The notes under the pieces were generated by a model. The model searched no databases and was not told where the DNA came from. It saw nothing but the letters and a program-made list of their open reading frames with translations. A DNA stretch of 11,033 nt from JBOGJG01 sp050747825 (GTDB taxonomy: Bacteria; Acidobacteriota; UBA6911; RPQK01; JBOGJG01). A program made the translations under genes and the position numbers. The DNA lies in NCBI GenBank assembly GCA_050747825.1, contig JBOGJG010000042.1:1-11033 (forward strand), written 5' to 3'. Position 1 is the first letter of the stretch; every line of letters begins with the position of its first letter. Positions 1 to 7,139 of this stretch are shown one piece after another.

Positions 1-15
1 GCAAAAAGGAAAAAC

Positions 16-1794
16 TCAAGATCTGACCCCACCCAGCCGGACGTGCAGTTCCCTAAGCTGCTCCGGATTCACCGGAGACGGAGAGCCGCACATGAGATCG
101 ACGGCACGGGCGGTTTTGGGAAAGGCGATCACGTCGCGCAGGGAGCGTTCGCCCGTCAGCAGCATTACAATCCGGTCCAGCCCGAGGGCGATCCCGCCAT
201 GGGGCGGAGCCCCGTAGCGCAAAGCTTCCAGAAAGAATCCGAACTTGGCCTGCGCTTCCTCAGGGCCAATGCGAAGCGCTTCAAAGACCTTCTGCTGAAG
301 GTCATGACGGTGAATACGGATGGATCCACCCCCCAGTTCCAGCCCGTTCAGCACCACGTCATAGGCCTTGGCCTTCACCTGGATGGGCGCGCTCTCCAGC
401 AGGTGAAGATCTTCATCCCGCGGAGACGTAAAGGGATGGTGGCAGGCAAAGAAGCGTTTCTCCTGCTCATCCCACTCCAAAAGCGGAAAATCGTAAACCC
501 ACAGAAAATTGTAAGCCGCTTTCGGAATGAGGGCTAGCTGCTGGGCCAACTGCAGGCGCAGGGCCGCCAGGGAGTCGTGGACCATCTTGCTGGACCCGGC
601 CACGAAGAGAAGAATGTCCCCCTCTTGGAGAGCAGCCAGGGCGGCCGCCTTTTCGATTTCAACCGCAGGAACCGACTTGGGCAGCGAACTCTTCAATCCT
701 TCAGGCGTGGATCTAATCCAGGTGAGTGCGGGAGCGCCGTAGGTCTTAATGAACTCGGCCAGAAGATCGACCTCGCGGCGTGAGTAATCCGCCTTTTCCG
801 GGATGCGGACCCCTTTGATGATGCCCCCGCCCTGGATGATGCTTTGGAAGATTTCGAAGGGCGTTTCAGCGAAAGCCGGCGCCAAATCGACCAGTTCCAG
901 CGCGAAGCGGGTGTCAGGACGATCGGTGCCATAGCGATTGACCGCTTCCTCATAGGTGAGCCGGGGGAAGGGAAGCCTGAGCCCAATTCCCGCCAGCTCG
1001 AAGATGCGCGCCAGCAGCGATTCCACCAGTTCGAAAACCGTCTCTATCTGGGGGAAGGACATTTCGATATCGATTTGAGTGAATTCCGGCTGTCGGTCGG
1101 CGCGCAGGTCCTCATCCCGGAAGCAGCGCACGATCTGAAAATACTTATCAAATCCGGAGATCATCAGGAGCTGCTTGAAAAGCTGCGGGGATTGGGGCAG
1201 AGCGTAAAACTGCCCGGCGTAGAGGCGGCTGGGCACGAGGTAATCGCGGGCCCCCTCGGGCGTCGATTTGGTCAAAAACGGCGTCTCAATTTCAAGAAAA
1301 TCCCGGCTGTCCAGGTATTTTCTCACCTCGAGAGCCACCTGGTGGCGCAGCTTGAAATTGCGCTGCAACCGGCGGCGCCGCAGGTCCAGATAGCGGTAGC
1401 GCAGACGCGTCTCCTCGGAAGTGGCCTCGGCGTCCCCGATGGGGAAAGGAGGTGTCTGGGCGCCGTTCAAGAGCCGGATCTCCAGGGCGCGGACTTCCAG
1501 TTCTCCAGTGGCGATCTCCAGGTTGACAGTTTCTGAATCGCGGCGCTCCACCCGTCCCACCACGGCCAGGACGTGCTCGGGACGCGCCTGCTTGGCCTTT
1601 TCCAGGGCCGTTGCCTGAGTGGGGTCCACGACGACCTGCAGGGTTCCTTCCCGGTCGCGCAGGTCGATAAAAATCAGGTTCCCCAGATCCCGCACCCGGT
1701 CCACCCAGCCCATGACGTTCACGGTCTGTCCGATGTGTTCTTCGTTAATCAGTCCGCAGTACGTCGTTCGTTGTAAGTTGCCTAGTTGATCCAT
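16..1794 (-). CDS. aspS: Aspartyl-tRNA synthetase, bacterial type
   Basis: Class II aminoacyl-tRNA synthetase that attaches aspartate to tRNA-Asp in the cytoplasm. At 592 residues it has normal bacterial length. Residues about 1-110 form the OB-fold anticodon-binding domain, with GWVDRVRDLGNLIFIDLRDR at 29-48. Motif 1 lies near 154-174, motif 2 (FRDEDLRADRQPEFTQID) near 225-242, and motif 3 (GGIALGLDRIVMLL) at 533-546; the insertion between motifs 2 and 3 fits the bacterial GAD domain. Leu37 in RDLG matches the discriminating enzymes as I recall them, while non-discriminating ones often have His there; this is a weak hint only. The ATG at 1794 is chosen because the OB domain needs it. It has no clear Shine-Dalgarno: a heptamer repeat array begins four bases upstream. 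It lies 115 bp downstream of hisS in the same direction, probably co-transcribed. Confidence 0.97.
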   Translation of the reverse strand: MDQLGNLQRTTYCGLINEEHIGQTVNVMGWVDRVRDLGNLIFIDLRDREGTLQVVVDPTQATALEKAKQARPEHVLAVVGRVERRDSETVNLEIATGELEVRALEIRLLNGAQTPPFPIGDAEATSEETRLRYRYLDLRRRRLQRNFKLRHQVALEVRKYLDSRDFLEIETPFLTKSTPEGARDYLVPSRLYAGQFYALPQSPQLFKQLLMISGFDKYFQIVRCFRDEDLRADRQPEFTQIDIEMSFPQIETVFELVESLLARIFELAGIGLRLPFPRLTYEEAVNRYGTDRPDTRFALELVDLAPAFAETPFEIFQSIIQGGGIIKGVRIPEKADYSRREVDLLAEFIKTYGAPALTWIRSTPEGLKSSLPKSVPAVEIEKAAALAALQEGDILLFVAGSSKMVHDSLAALRLQLAQQLALIPKAAYNFLWVYDFPLLEWDEQEKRFFACHHPFTSPRDEDLHLLESAPIQVKAKAYDVVLNGLELGGGSIRIHRHDLQQKVFEALRIGPEEAQAKFGFFLEALRYGAPPHGGIALGLDRIVMLLTGERSLRDVIAFPKTARAVDLMCGSPSPVNPEQLRELHVRLGGVRS

Positions 1795-1798
1795 CTCA

Positions 1799-1861
1799 AG
1801 TTCCAGGTTCCAAGTTCCAGGTTCCAGGTTCCAAGTTCCAAGTTCCAGGTTCCAAGTTGAA
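1799..1861. repeat. Heptamer tandem array, RGTTCCA type
   Basis: Eight consecutive 7-bp units, each AGTTCCA or GGTTCCA, run from 1799 to 1854, followed by a degenerate ninth. Units differ only by an A/G transition in the first base. On the minus strand the array reads as repeated TGGAACT or TGGAACC and ends four bases before the aspS ATG, where the ribosome binding site should be. Two single inverted copies (CTGGAAC at 1875-1881 and ACTTGGAACTT at 1898-1908) lie on the hisS side, so the hisS-aspS spacer can fold. Confidence 0.9.
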
Positions 1862-1909
1862 AATTAATTTCACCTGGAACGCCTCTAGTCGTTTTTCACT
1901 TGGAACTTT

Positions 1910-3181
1910 TCATCCAATTATCTCCCTCACCCTGACGGCAAGATCCTCCCGGCCCACAGTCCACTGCTCTCCATCGGACATACGCTTGAGAGTGAAACGG
2001 CCGGTTTTGATTTCTTCTTCACCGATGATACAGGTGAAGCGAGACTGCAGGCGATTGGCCTGGCGCATCTGGGCCTTGAGGCTGCGTCCTTCGAAATCCA
2101 GGTAGGCAAAGACCTCCTGTTGGCGCAAATAGGCAGCCAGGCTGAAAGCTTCCTCCAGGGCAGACTCGCCGATATACGCCAGGAAAATGTCCGGTGACGG
2201 GGGAGCATAAGCTGCTCCGATCTCTTCACGGCCGGACAGCAGCAGTACGAGGCGTTCCATCCCCAGGGCAAAGCCAACGCCGCTGACAGGAGGTCCGTCC
2301 AGGATCTCGGAAAGCCGGTCGTAGCGACCCCCGCCCAGCAGGGCGTTCTGAGTCGGCCCCAGGCGATCACTCTGAATTTCGAAGGTGGTGCGCACGTAAT
2401 AGTCCAGTCCGCGCACCAGCCGGGGCTCAATCTGATAGCGGATAGCCTGCAGATCCAGGTACCTGAGAAAGAGGCTGAAGTGCTCGCGGCAGGCCTCACA
2501 GAGGTGGTCCAGGATGGACGGAAGCCGCTCGATGACCGGCTGGCAGGAAGGGACCTTGCAGTCCAGCACCCGCAGAGCATTGGACTCAGCTCTCCTCAGA
2601 CACTGCTCGCAAAGCTCCTGGCTGTACTTGCTCATTTCCTGCTGCAGCTTCCGGACATAGCCGGGACGGCACTGGGCACAGCCTACCGAATTGAGCAGCA
2701 GCCGGAAATCCTGCACGCCGAGCTCACGCAGAAAGCGCACCAGCATTTCCACCAGTTCGGCTTCCACGGCAGCGTGATTGGAACCCAGGACCTCGGCGCC
2801 GATCTGGTGGAACTGTCGATAGCGGCCTTTCTGAGGGCGCTCGCGCCGGAACATGGGACCGATATAGTAGAGCTTGTTCACCAGTCCGTCGGCCTGCAGG
2901 TGATGCTCGATATAGGAGCGAACCACCGGTGCGGTTCCTTCGGGGCGCAGCGTGATTCCTTTTCCCTTGCTGTCGGTGAAGGTGTACATCTCCTTCTGAA
3001 CGATGTCGGTCTCCACCCCGATGCTGCGAGTGAAAAGTTCCGTCTCCTCGAAAATCGGAGTCCGAACTTCAGCATATCCGTAGAGTTCGAATATCCGTCT
3101 TGCCTGAGCCTCGATTTTTTGCCAAAGCTCGACCGAGCCAGGCAAAATATCATGAGTGCCGCGTATGGATTGCACTTTCAT
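1910..3181 (-). CDS. hisS: Histidyl-tRNA synthetase
   Basis: Class II synthetase charging tRNA-His, 423 residues, normal bacterial length. The N-terminus MKVQSIRGTHDILPG is the family start. Motif 2 with its flank (YIGPMFRRERPQKGRYRQFH) is at 106-125. The HisA signature LVRGLDYYVRTTFE lies at 255-268, GGGRYDRL at 283-290, and motif 3 (GVGFALGMERLVLLL) at 301-315, followed by the anticodon-binding domain. The insertion domain carries eight cysteines at 168, 171, 191, 194, 208, 213, 228 and 231, mostly as CxxC pairs, which could bind metal; many bacterial HisRS share such a cluster. The frame stays open upstream to 3298, but that extension translates a heptamer repeat (SGQRSAVSGQ), so the ATG at 3181 is the start. 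No Shine-Dalgarno is visible in the short leader. Confidence 0.96.
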   Translation of the reverse strand: MKVQSIRGTHDILPGSVELWQKIEAQARRIFELYGYAEVRTPIFEETELFTRSIGVETDIVQKEMYTFTDSKGKGITLRPEGTAPVVRSYIEHHLQADGLVNKLYYIGPMFRRERPQKGRYRQFHQIGAEVLGSNHAAVEAELVEMLVRFLRELGVQDFRLLLNSVGCAQCRPGYVRKLQQEMSKYSQELCEQCLRRAESNALRVLDCKVPSCQPVIERLPSILDHLCEACREHFSLFLRYLDLQAIRYQIEPRLVRGLDYYVRTTFEIQSDRLGPTQNALLGGGRYDRLSEILDGPPVSGVGFALGMERLVLLLSGREEIGAAYAPPSPDIFLAYIGESALEEAFSLAAYLRQQEVFAYLDFEGRSLKAQMRQANRLQSRFTCIIGEEEIKTGRFTLKRMSDGEQWTVGREDLAVRVREIIG

Positions 3182-3200
3182 TTGAGTCAAAAAAGGAGCA

Positions 3201-3229
3201 ATTATAAGGAGAAAGCGGGGAAAGGACAA
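3201..3229 (-). promoter_or_regulatory. Predicted hisS promoter
   Basis: On the minus strand, -35 TTGTCC (3229-3224, four of six to consensus), a 17-bp spacer, and a perfect -10 TATAAT (3206-3201). The predicted start near 3194 gives a leader of about 13 nt with no Shine-Dalgarno. A heptamer array begins one base upstream of the -35 box. Confidence 0.55.
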
Positions 3230-3230
3230 A

Positions 3231-3279
3231 CTGACCGCTGACCGCTGACCACTGACCGCTGGCCGCTGACCGCTGGCCA
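3231..3279. repeat. Heptamer tandem array, CTGACCG type
   Basis: Seven 7-bp units in exact register: CTGACCG, CTGACCG, CTGACCA, CTGACCG, CTGGCCG, CTGACCG, CTGGCCA. Variation is by single transitions. The complement (GGTCAGC) is the same heptamer that flanks the composite array at 7842-8074 in the other orientation. It adjoins the hisS -35 box and falls in the hisS frame upstream of the true start, which creates a false N-terminal extension. Confidence 0.9.
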
Positions 3280-3298
3280 AGCTACTCCAGAAAACCAC

Positions 3299-3426
3299 GC
3301 TATTGCCGGTTCTCAGGTCAGCGCGATTCCCTCAGCCAAAGAGGGGATTCGAACCCGCCCCACTGCTGAACTGCTCGACGGGCTTTACGTGCATTCTCTA
3401 ATGTAGGCTCAATTAAAATGTCAAGA
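3299..3426. other. Gene-free stretch with tRNA T-arm-like motif
   Basis: No convincing coding frame. On the minus strand GGTTCGAATCC (complement of 3345-3355) matches the T-loop consensus of tRNAs, but no D-arm, anticodon arm, matching acceptor stem or CCA can be assembled around it. The GGGG and CCCC flanks of the motif could form a small hairpin. A decayed tRNA 3' end or an integration scar are possible but unproven. Confidence 0.3.
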
Positions 3427-3579
3427 TTACGAGTGGTTCGATACAGTTCGATAGGGCAGATAAGACAGTACGGCTATCCCTCCGATGATCACGTAAACCA
3501 CCCCTTCTCTATTGAGTGCCTTTGACAAGAGATCCAGAGATGAAGAAATTCGCTGGAGTGCCGACAATCTGGTGAGCAA
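3427..3579 (-). CDS. Possible small single-helix membrane protein
   Basis: A 50-codon frame that opens only with TTG, 13 nt after the amidohydrolase stop. It encodes an amphipathic stretch (LTRLSALQRISSSLDLLSKAL, roughly residues 2-22) followed by one likely membrane helix (VVYVIIGGIAVLSYLPY, 27-43) and a short polar tail. The layout looks protein-like, but there is no ATG and no Shine-Dalgarno before the TTG. A GTG inside the helix has a GA-rich AAGGGG about 8 nt upstream, but would give only 21 residues. I recognise no family. It could be the tail of a decayed gene or chance. Confidence 0.22.
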   Translation of the reverse strand: MLTRLSALQRISSSLDLLSKALNREGVVYVIIGGIAVLSYLPYRTVSNHS

Positions 3580-3592
3580 CTGCTTTAAGTAG

Positions 3593-4714
3593 CTATTGCC
3601 TGGCTAAAGTCGGCATCAGGCGCTGGGCGTTCTTATAGTAGAACTTTTCAAGCACCTCAATCGGGAGGTTGAGGGACTGGATCTTGCGATTGCGGTATTC
3701 CATGGGGCCGGCGCCGGCGTAAAACTGGTAGTCGAGGCGGTAACGCGCTTCCAGGTCCCTGACGAAGTTTAGCCGCTCCTCCTGGGAATAGGCTCCGTCG
3801 CGGACGGCGTTTCGCGAGCGGTCCAGGCCGTAGAGGATGCGGTCCTGGTACTTGATAAAGAAGTCGCGCACCTTGTCGGTCGGCTGAAGAGCCAGGTTGA
3901 GCAGGCGCGCCGAAGTCTCGACGTAAAAGTTGGGATAGCGGTCCAGCCGGCGGGCCGCCTCGTCCACGTCATGCTCCAGGCTGCCGACGTGAGCTCCGAT
4001 CACGATGAGATCCGGGTGTTTTTCCAGGATGTGGTCGCGCGCGGCGATCAAATCGGCGTGGCTGGGGAACTCCTCCTTTCCGTACAAATGCCATTCGGGA
4101 TTGTTCGAATAATACCCGTAGTGCGGGCTCTCCGGGTTGAGAGGCAGCCAGGCATCCAGCGGCTCGGCCAGGTGGGCCAGGAGAGGTTTCCCCTGTCGGG
4201 CCAGGTGAGCGTAAATAGGATCGAAGACCGGGTCATCGGGCAGAATGAACGTACCATCGACAGTCTTGATCTCCATTCCTACGTTCTTCCAGATCTTCAC
4301 TAAGACAGCGCCCGCCTCGAAGCTGTCGTCCAGCCAATCAATTACCTCCTCCGAGTAAGCCTCCTCATTCACACGCGTCAGGTCGAAGGTGGAGCCGAAA
4401 GGCAACACTCCGCCGTATTTCTCGAACAGGCGTTCGGCCACCTCCTCCATTCCCGCCAGAAGCTCCCGATTGTTCCCGCGATTGCAGACGTTTATGATCC
4501 GTAGATTGTTCTGCCGCAACATCTCTGCCAGCTCCGGAATATCCTCGAAGATGTGGGAGTGAACGTCAATTTTGGGGATGGCTTCGAAAGGCGGCGCCGG
4601 TTCAGACTTGCGGCCTGAGGCCTGAGGCTTGAGATTTGGGCCACCGGAGGAGTAGGGCGTTGCGAAAGTCAGTAAGCAAACCAGAAGGCTAATCGCCGCC
4701 ACAGTCAATTTCAT
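3593..4714 (-). CDS. Exported amidohydrolase-2 family metal-dependent hydrolase
   Basis: A 373-residue protein with a Sec signal peptide (MKLTVAAISLLVCLLTFATP) and a TIM-barrel metallohydrolase domain of the amidohydrolase_2 type. Candidate metal ligands in family order are H52 and H54 in IDVHSH, the histidines of LLAHLAEP and VIGAHVGSL, and the aspartate of ILYGLDRS. Substrate cannot be told; relatives hydrolyse or decarboxylate small cyclic or carboxylated compounds. The linker after the signal peptide (NLKPQASGRKSE) is encoded partly by three heptamer repeats. The ATG at 4714 is preferred over the longer frame because it has AGGAG upstream at good spacing and begins the signal peptide. The ATG overlaps the stop of the upstream truncated mazF as ATGA, so translation is probably coupled to the toxin-antitoxin unit. 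Confidence 0.85.
   Translation of the reverse strand: MKLTVAAISLLVCLLTFATPYSSGGPNLKPQASGRKSEPAPPFEAIPKIDVHSHIFEDIPELAEMLRQNNLRIINVCNRGNNRELLAGMEEVAERLFEKYGGVLPFGSTFDLTRVNEEAYSEEVIDWLDDSFEAGAVLVKIWKNVGMEIKTVDGTFILPDDPVFDPIYAHLARQGKPLLAHLAEPLDAWLPLNPESPHYGYYSNNPEWHLYGKEEFPSHADLIAARDHILEKHPDLIVIGAHVGSLEHDVDEAARRLDRYPNFYVETSARLLNLALQPTDKVRDFFIKYQDRILYGLDRSRNAVRDGAYSQEERLNFVRDLEARYRLDYQFYAGAGPMEYRNRKIQSLNLPIEVLEKFYYKNAQRLMPTLARQ
4613..4633. repeat. Three heptamers (GCCTGAG type) inside a coding region
   Basis: GCCTGAG, GCCTGAG, GCTTGAG in register. This is the same heptamer family as the array between 16S and tRNA-Ala at 10828-10900. It lies inside the amidohydrolase gene, just after the signal peptide, where it encodes part of a flexible linker without breaking the frame. 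Confidence 0.75.
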
Positions 4715-4944
4715 CTTTGAATCTCCTGTCTTCCAAGCACAACATCGATGCCAGGAAGGAGAACATTCCCAGGCGCCTTGGCCCAACGAAGGTTGCTGGT
4801 CACCGGAATACAGATTACTGTGGCAATCCGGCTGCGGTTCAAAGCGTCTCCCTGGACAATAACAACAGGCCTGCCGAATCCGGGTCCTGAACCCGTCGGC
4901 TCAGGAACATTGGCCCACCAGATCTCGCCCTGTGAGATTACCAC
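4711..4944 (-). pseudogene. mazF: MazF/PemK-type toxin, C-terminally truncated
   Basis: The first 60 or so residues are clear MazF/PemK endoribonuclease: QGEIWWANVPEPTGSGPG, then FGRPVVIVQGDALNRSRIAT, then IPVTSNLRWAKAPGNVLLP. The family normally continues with a GL..DSVVN.SQ..T.D segment to about 110 residues. Here the sequence departs after LLPGID and stops at residue 77, and neither other frame supplies the missing part. Loss of the C-terminal strand and helix probably inactivates the RNase. The start is GTG at 4944, overlapping the antitoxin stop by 7 bases, as usual in such pairs. The stop overlaps the amidohydrolase ATG, and the last codons contain that gene's Shine-Dalgarno. A short active variant cannot be excluded. 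Confidence 0.75.
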
Positions 4945-5174
4945 TCACTTCGCTGCAATACGCGGCGCGCGGCCAACGACACGAATTCGTCGGTCTGGTC
5001 ATCAACTTCAGCACAGACCCGGTTCATAGCTTCGGTTACTTCCTCTGGGGCATGCCTGGCTATGTACTCCCTGAGTGCGTCGCTGAATAGCTCGCTTCTC
5101 GACTTCCTGGTGTGCCGCGCCAGCCGCTTTGCCCTCTCGAATACATCATTGGGGATGGAGACCGCTGCTTTCAT
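4938..5174 (-). CDS. Ribbon-helix-helix antitoxin (MazE-like)
   Basis: A 78-residue antitoxin. Residues 1-42 form a ribbon-helix-helix DNA-binding domain (MKAAVSIPNDVFERAKRLAR, then KSRSELFSDALREYIARH); the acidic C-terminal half (about 43-78) would bind and neutralise the toxin. It immediately precedes the mazF remnant with a 7-base overlap. Such proteins usually repress their own promoter, and a 5-bp inverted repeat lies between the promoter elements upstream. There is no Shine-Dalgarno before the ATG, and the predicted transcription start falls at the ATG, so the transcript may be leaderless. With the toxin truncated, this gene may survive as a repressor or as a relic. Confidence 0.85.
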   Translation of the reverse strand: MKAAVSIPNDVFERAKRLARHTRKSRSELFSDALREYIARHAPEEVTEAMNRVCAEVDDQTDEFVSLAARRVLQRSEW

Positions 5175-5180
5175 ACCGCG

Positions 5181-5208
5181 AGTATAACATCGCTTTAGTA
5201 AGGTAAAG
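5181..5208 (-). promoter_or_regulatory. Predicted antitoxin promoter with candidate operator
   Basis: On the minus strand a -10 TATACT (5186-5181) ends six bases before the antitoxin ATG, with a TTTACC -35-like box at 5207-5202 (15-bp spacer, short). CTTTA-N6-TAAAG at 5193-5208 forms an inverted repeat overlapping the -35 box and spacer, a sensible place for autorepression by the antitoxin. Transcription would begin at the start codon itself. Confidence 0.45.
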
Positions 5209-5312
5209 TTCTGTGACCTAAAGGAAAGAGCTCTCTGATCGAAAAGTGGGGGGAGGTTTAAGGCTCGTTTTAAAGTAGTCTCTGCCTGAAAGCGGCCAGC
5301 CCGATAGTCATT

Positions 5313-6980
5313 TCAGTAAAGCAAATATTTTGACCTCTTAGCCCTGAAGTCCTCAAGTTCAGCCTGCCAGCGGCTTACGATCTGCTCGACGGCCAGACCG
5401 TCGGCCAGGGCCTGGCGAATCCAACTGTTCCCGGCCAGACGGTCAAAGGATTTGTCGCGAATCTCGAGCTTCCCGGGGTGGAGTCTGCGCACCTCAGTCA
5501 GAATATGAAGCAGGACGGGGACAGGGCGGAATAGGTCGCGGTCCAGCACGTGGAGTTGGATTCCCTGGCACTCCTCCTTCTGATACTTCGAAAAAGTGGG
5601 TGTAAAGGACTGAGGGCGGAAGTAAACTCCGTCCAGATTCAGGTCATTTAAACGCCGGGACAACCCCCGGCTGTCCAGCCACGTCGCCCCGAACAGTTCG
5701 AACGGACGAGCGGTCCCGCGGCCTTCCGAGAGATTGGTGCCCTCCAGGAGGCAGAGCCCCGGATAAACCGTCGCCGTCTCCAGCGTAGGCATGTTGGGGG
5801 AAGGCATCACCCAGGAGAGGCCGGTCTGATCGTACCACTGGCTGCGCCGCCAGCCCTGCAGCGGCACAATCCTCAGATCGCAGCCGATTCCGGCCTCCGT
5901 GTTGAAGTAGCCGGCCAGCTCTCCGGCAGTCATCGCATAGCGGATGGGGAGTCGAAAGATTCCCACGAAAGATTCAAAGCCGGGCTCCAGGACCGGACCT
6001 TCCACCATCTCTCCGGTAATCGGATTGGGCCGGTCCAGAACGATCATCGGAACCCGCCGGCGGGCAGCCGCCTCCATGCTCTTGAACAGTGTCGAAATAT
6101 AGGTATAAAAGCGCGCGCCCACATCCTGAATGTCATAGATCAGGACGTCCACGTCCTGCAGCATTTCGGCCGTGGGCGCCTGAGTATCACCATAGAGGCT
6201 GTAAATGTTGCGGCGATTCGAAATTTTCTGACCTGCCTGAGCCTGACCCTCGATGCCGTGCTCGGGGCCGAAAAGAGCCGTCAGCCTCACTTCCGAATGC
6301 TGGTCCAGCAGATCGATCGTGCTTTCAAGATCAGAATTCACGCCGGTCTGATTGGTGATCAGTCCGACGCGCTTTCCCCTTATCCAGCCTGCATAGGGCT
6401 GCTCGAAGAGCCGGTCGGCTCCAATCCGGACCGAGTTGCCGACCTTATCCTCTCCCGCCTGTTTAGCCCGGTACTCTTCCTTTAGCAGTAGTCCCCATTG
6501 TTCATCGTAGGGGTGCACCTGGCCTACCCGTTTACCCTGGCGATACACGGGACGTCCCTCATTGGCCCACTTGAAAATGGAGCCTTCCAGGTTGAAGACA
6601 CGGGTGAAGCCCGACTTTTGCAGCCGCCCGGCCGCAGCCGAGGAACGGTAGCCCACCGAGCAATAGACAACAATCTCCCGGTCCTTACTCGTCGTCAAAA
6701 GAACCTGAGCCGGATCGGCTTGGGGAGCCAGGAGCCGGGCTCCGCTTAGATGGCTGACCGCAAACTCCTCGGGAGAGCGGGCGTCCAGCAGCATTGGAGC
6801 GGGGCGCGAACGGTCGGAAAGCCAGGCGGCCAGTTCTTCGGTCTGGAGCTGCTGAACCTCGGGAAATTGCTTTCTAATGGAGGCCAGGGTCTCCGGCCAA
6901 CCCGGCTCAGTCGCGCAGGCCGGCACGAGCAGGAGCATCAGGGTAGTGGAGAGGATCAGACGGGGGAAGCGCTTGTACAC
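5313..6980 (-). CDS. Lipoprotein fusing a rhodanese domain to a NamZ-type (DUF1343) exo-muramidase
   Basis: About 555 residues. It begins with a lipoprotein signal (RLILSTTLMLLLVPAC, lipobox Cys22), followed by a rhodanese domain at about 40-150 with DARSPEEF and the active-site loop CSVGYRS (Cys107). A DUF1343 domain spans about 185 to the end, with LFGPEHGIEGQ (237-246), DVLIYDIQDVGARFYTYIST (278-297) and the C-terminal KYLLY. DUF1343 proteins include NamZ (GH171), which removes terminal N-acetylmuramic acid from peptidoglycan fragments, so an outer-membrane or periplasmic wall-recycling role is likely. Rhodaneses transfer sulfane sulfur; fused here it may act as a redox or sulfur sensor (inference). 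The frame stays open to a TTG at 7202, but that part translates a repeat, so GTG at 6980 is chosen. Its AGGA is only two bases away. Confidence 0.88.
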   Translation of the reverse strand: MYKRFPRLILSTTLMLLLVPACATEPGWPETLASIRKQFPEVQQLQTEELAAWLSDRSRPAPMLLDARSPEEFAVSHLSGARLLAPQADPAQVLLTTSKDREIVVYCSVGYRSSAAAGRLQKSGFTRVFNLEGSIFKWANEGRPVYRQGKRVGQVHPYDEQWGLLLKEEYRAKQAGEDKVGNSVRIGADRLFEQPYAGWIRGKRVGLITNQTGVNSDLESTIDLLDQHSEVRLTALFGPEHGIEGQAQAGQKISNRRNIYSLYGDTQAPTAEMLQDVDVLIYDIQDVGARFYTYISTLFKSMEAAARRRVPMIVLDRPNPITGEMVEGPVLEPGFESFVGIFRLPIRYAMTAGELAGYFNTEAGIGCDLRIVPLQGWRRSQWYDQTGLSWVMPSPNMPTLETATVYPGLCLLEGTNLSEGRGTARPFELFGATWLDSRGLSRRLNDLNLDGVYFRPQSFTPTFSKYQKEECQGIQLHVLDRDLFRPVPVLLHILTEVRRLHPGKLEIRDKSFDRLAGNSWIRQALADGLAVEQIVSRWQAELEDFRAKRSKYLLY

Positions 6981-6986
6981 AGTCCT

Positions 6987-7015
6987 AAGATAATCAAATG
7001 CAGGTCCAGCTTCAA
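6987..7015 (-). promoter_or_regulatory. Possible promoter of the rhodanese-NamZ gene
   Basis: Minus-strand TTGAAG (7015-7010), a 17-bp spacer and TATCTT (6992-6987). Each box matches consensus at four of six positions. The predicted start falls on or next to the GTG at 6980, suggesting a leaderless or near-leaderless transcript. Confidence 0.35.
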
Positions 7016-7049
7016 CAGGCTCGAAGTGTGCGCATTCAAGGCACAGGGA

Positions 7050-7138
7050 GTTCAGATGTCTGGGCCAACGAATCACACGGATCACACGGATCACACGAAT
7101 AGCTGGATTTGTGTGATTCGTTGGCCCAGAGCCTGAAC
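7050..7138. repeat. Long inverted repeat containing 9-bp direct repeats
   Basis: Perfect 20-bp arms (7059-7078 and 7111-7130; the left arm begins TCTGGGCCAACG) are separated by 32 bp. Past a small 3/2-base internal loop, six more base pairs form between GTTCAG (7050-7055) and CTGAAC (7133-7138). The left arm runs into three 9-bp direct repeats, AATCACACG, GATCACACG and GATCACACG (7071-7097). It lies between two divergent genes, so it is not a simple terminator. It resembles a dispersed palindromic or miniature mobile repeat, with no transposase nearby. Confidence 0.85.
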
Positions 7139-7139
7139 T

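Noticed and set aside
844..1536. 230-codon plus-strand frame inside aspS
   Set aside because: Antisense shadow of aspS with no recognisable domain.
2480..3241. 253-codon plus-strand frame inside hisS
   Set aside because: Antisense shadow of hisS, ending in the repeat array.
3182..3298. N-terminal extension of HisRS
   Set aside because: It reads through the predicted promoter and heptamer array; the family start is at 3181.
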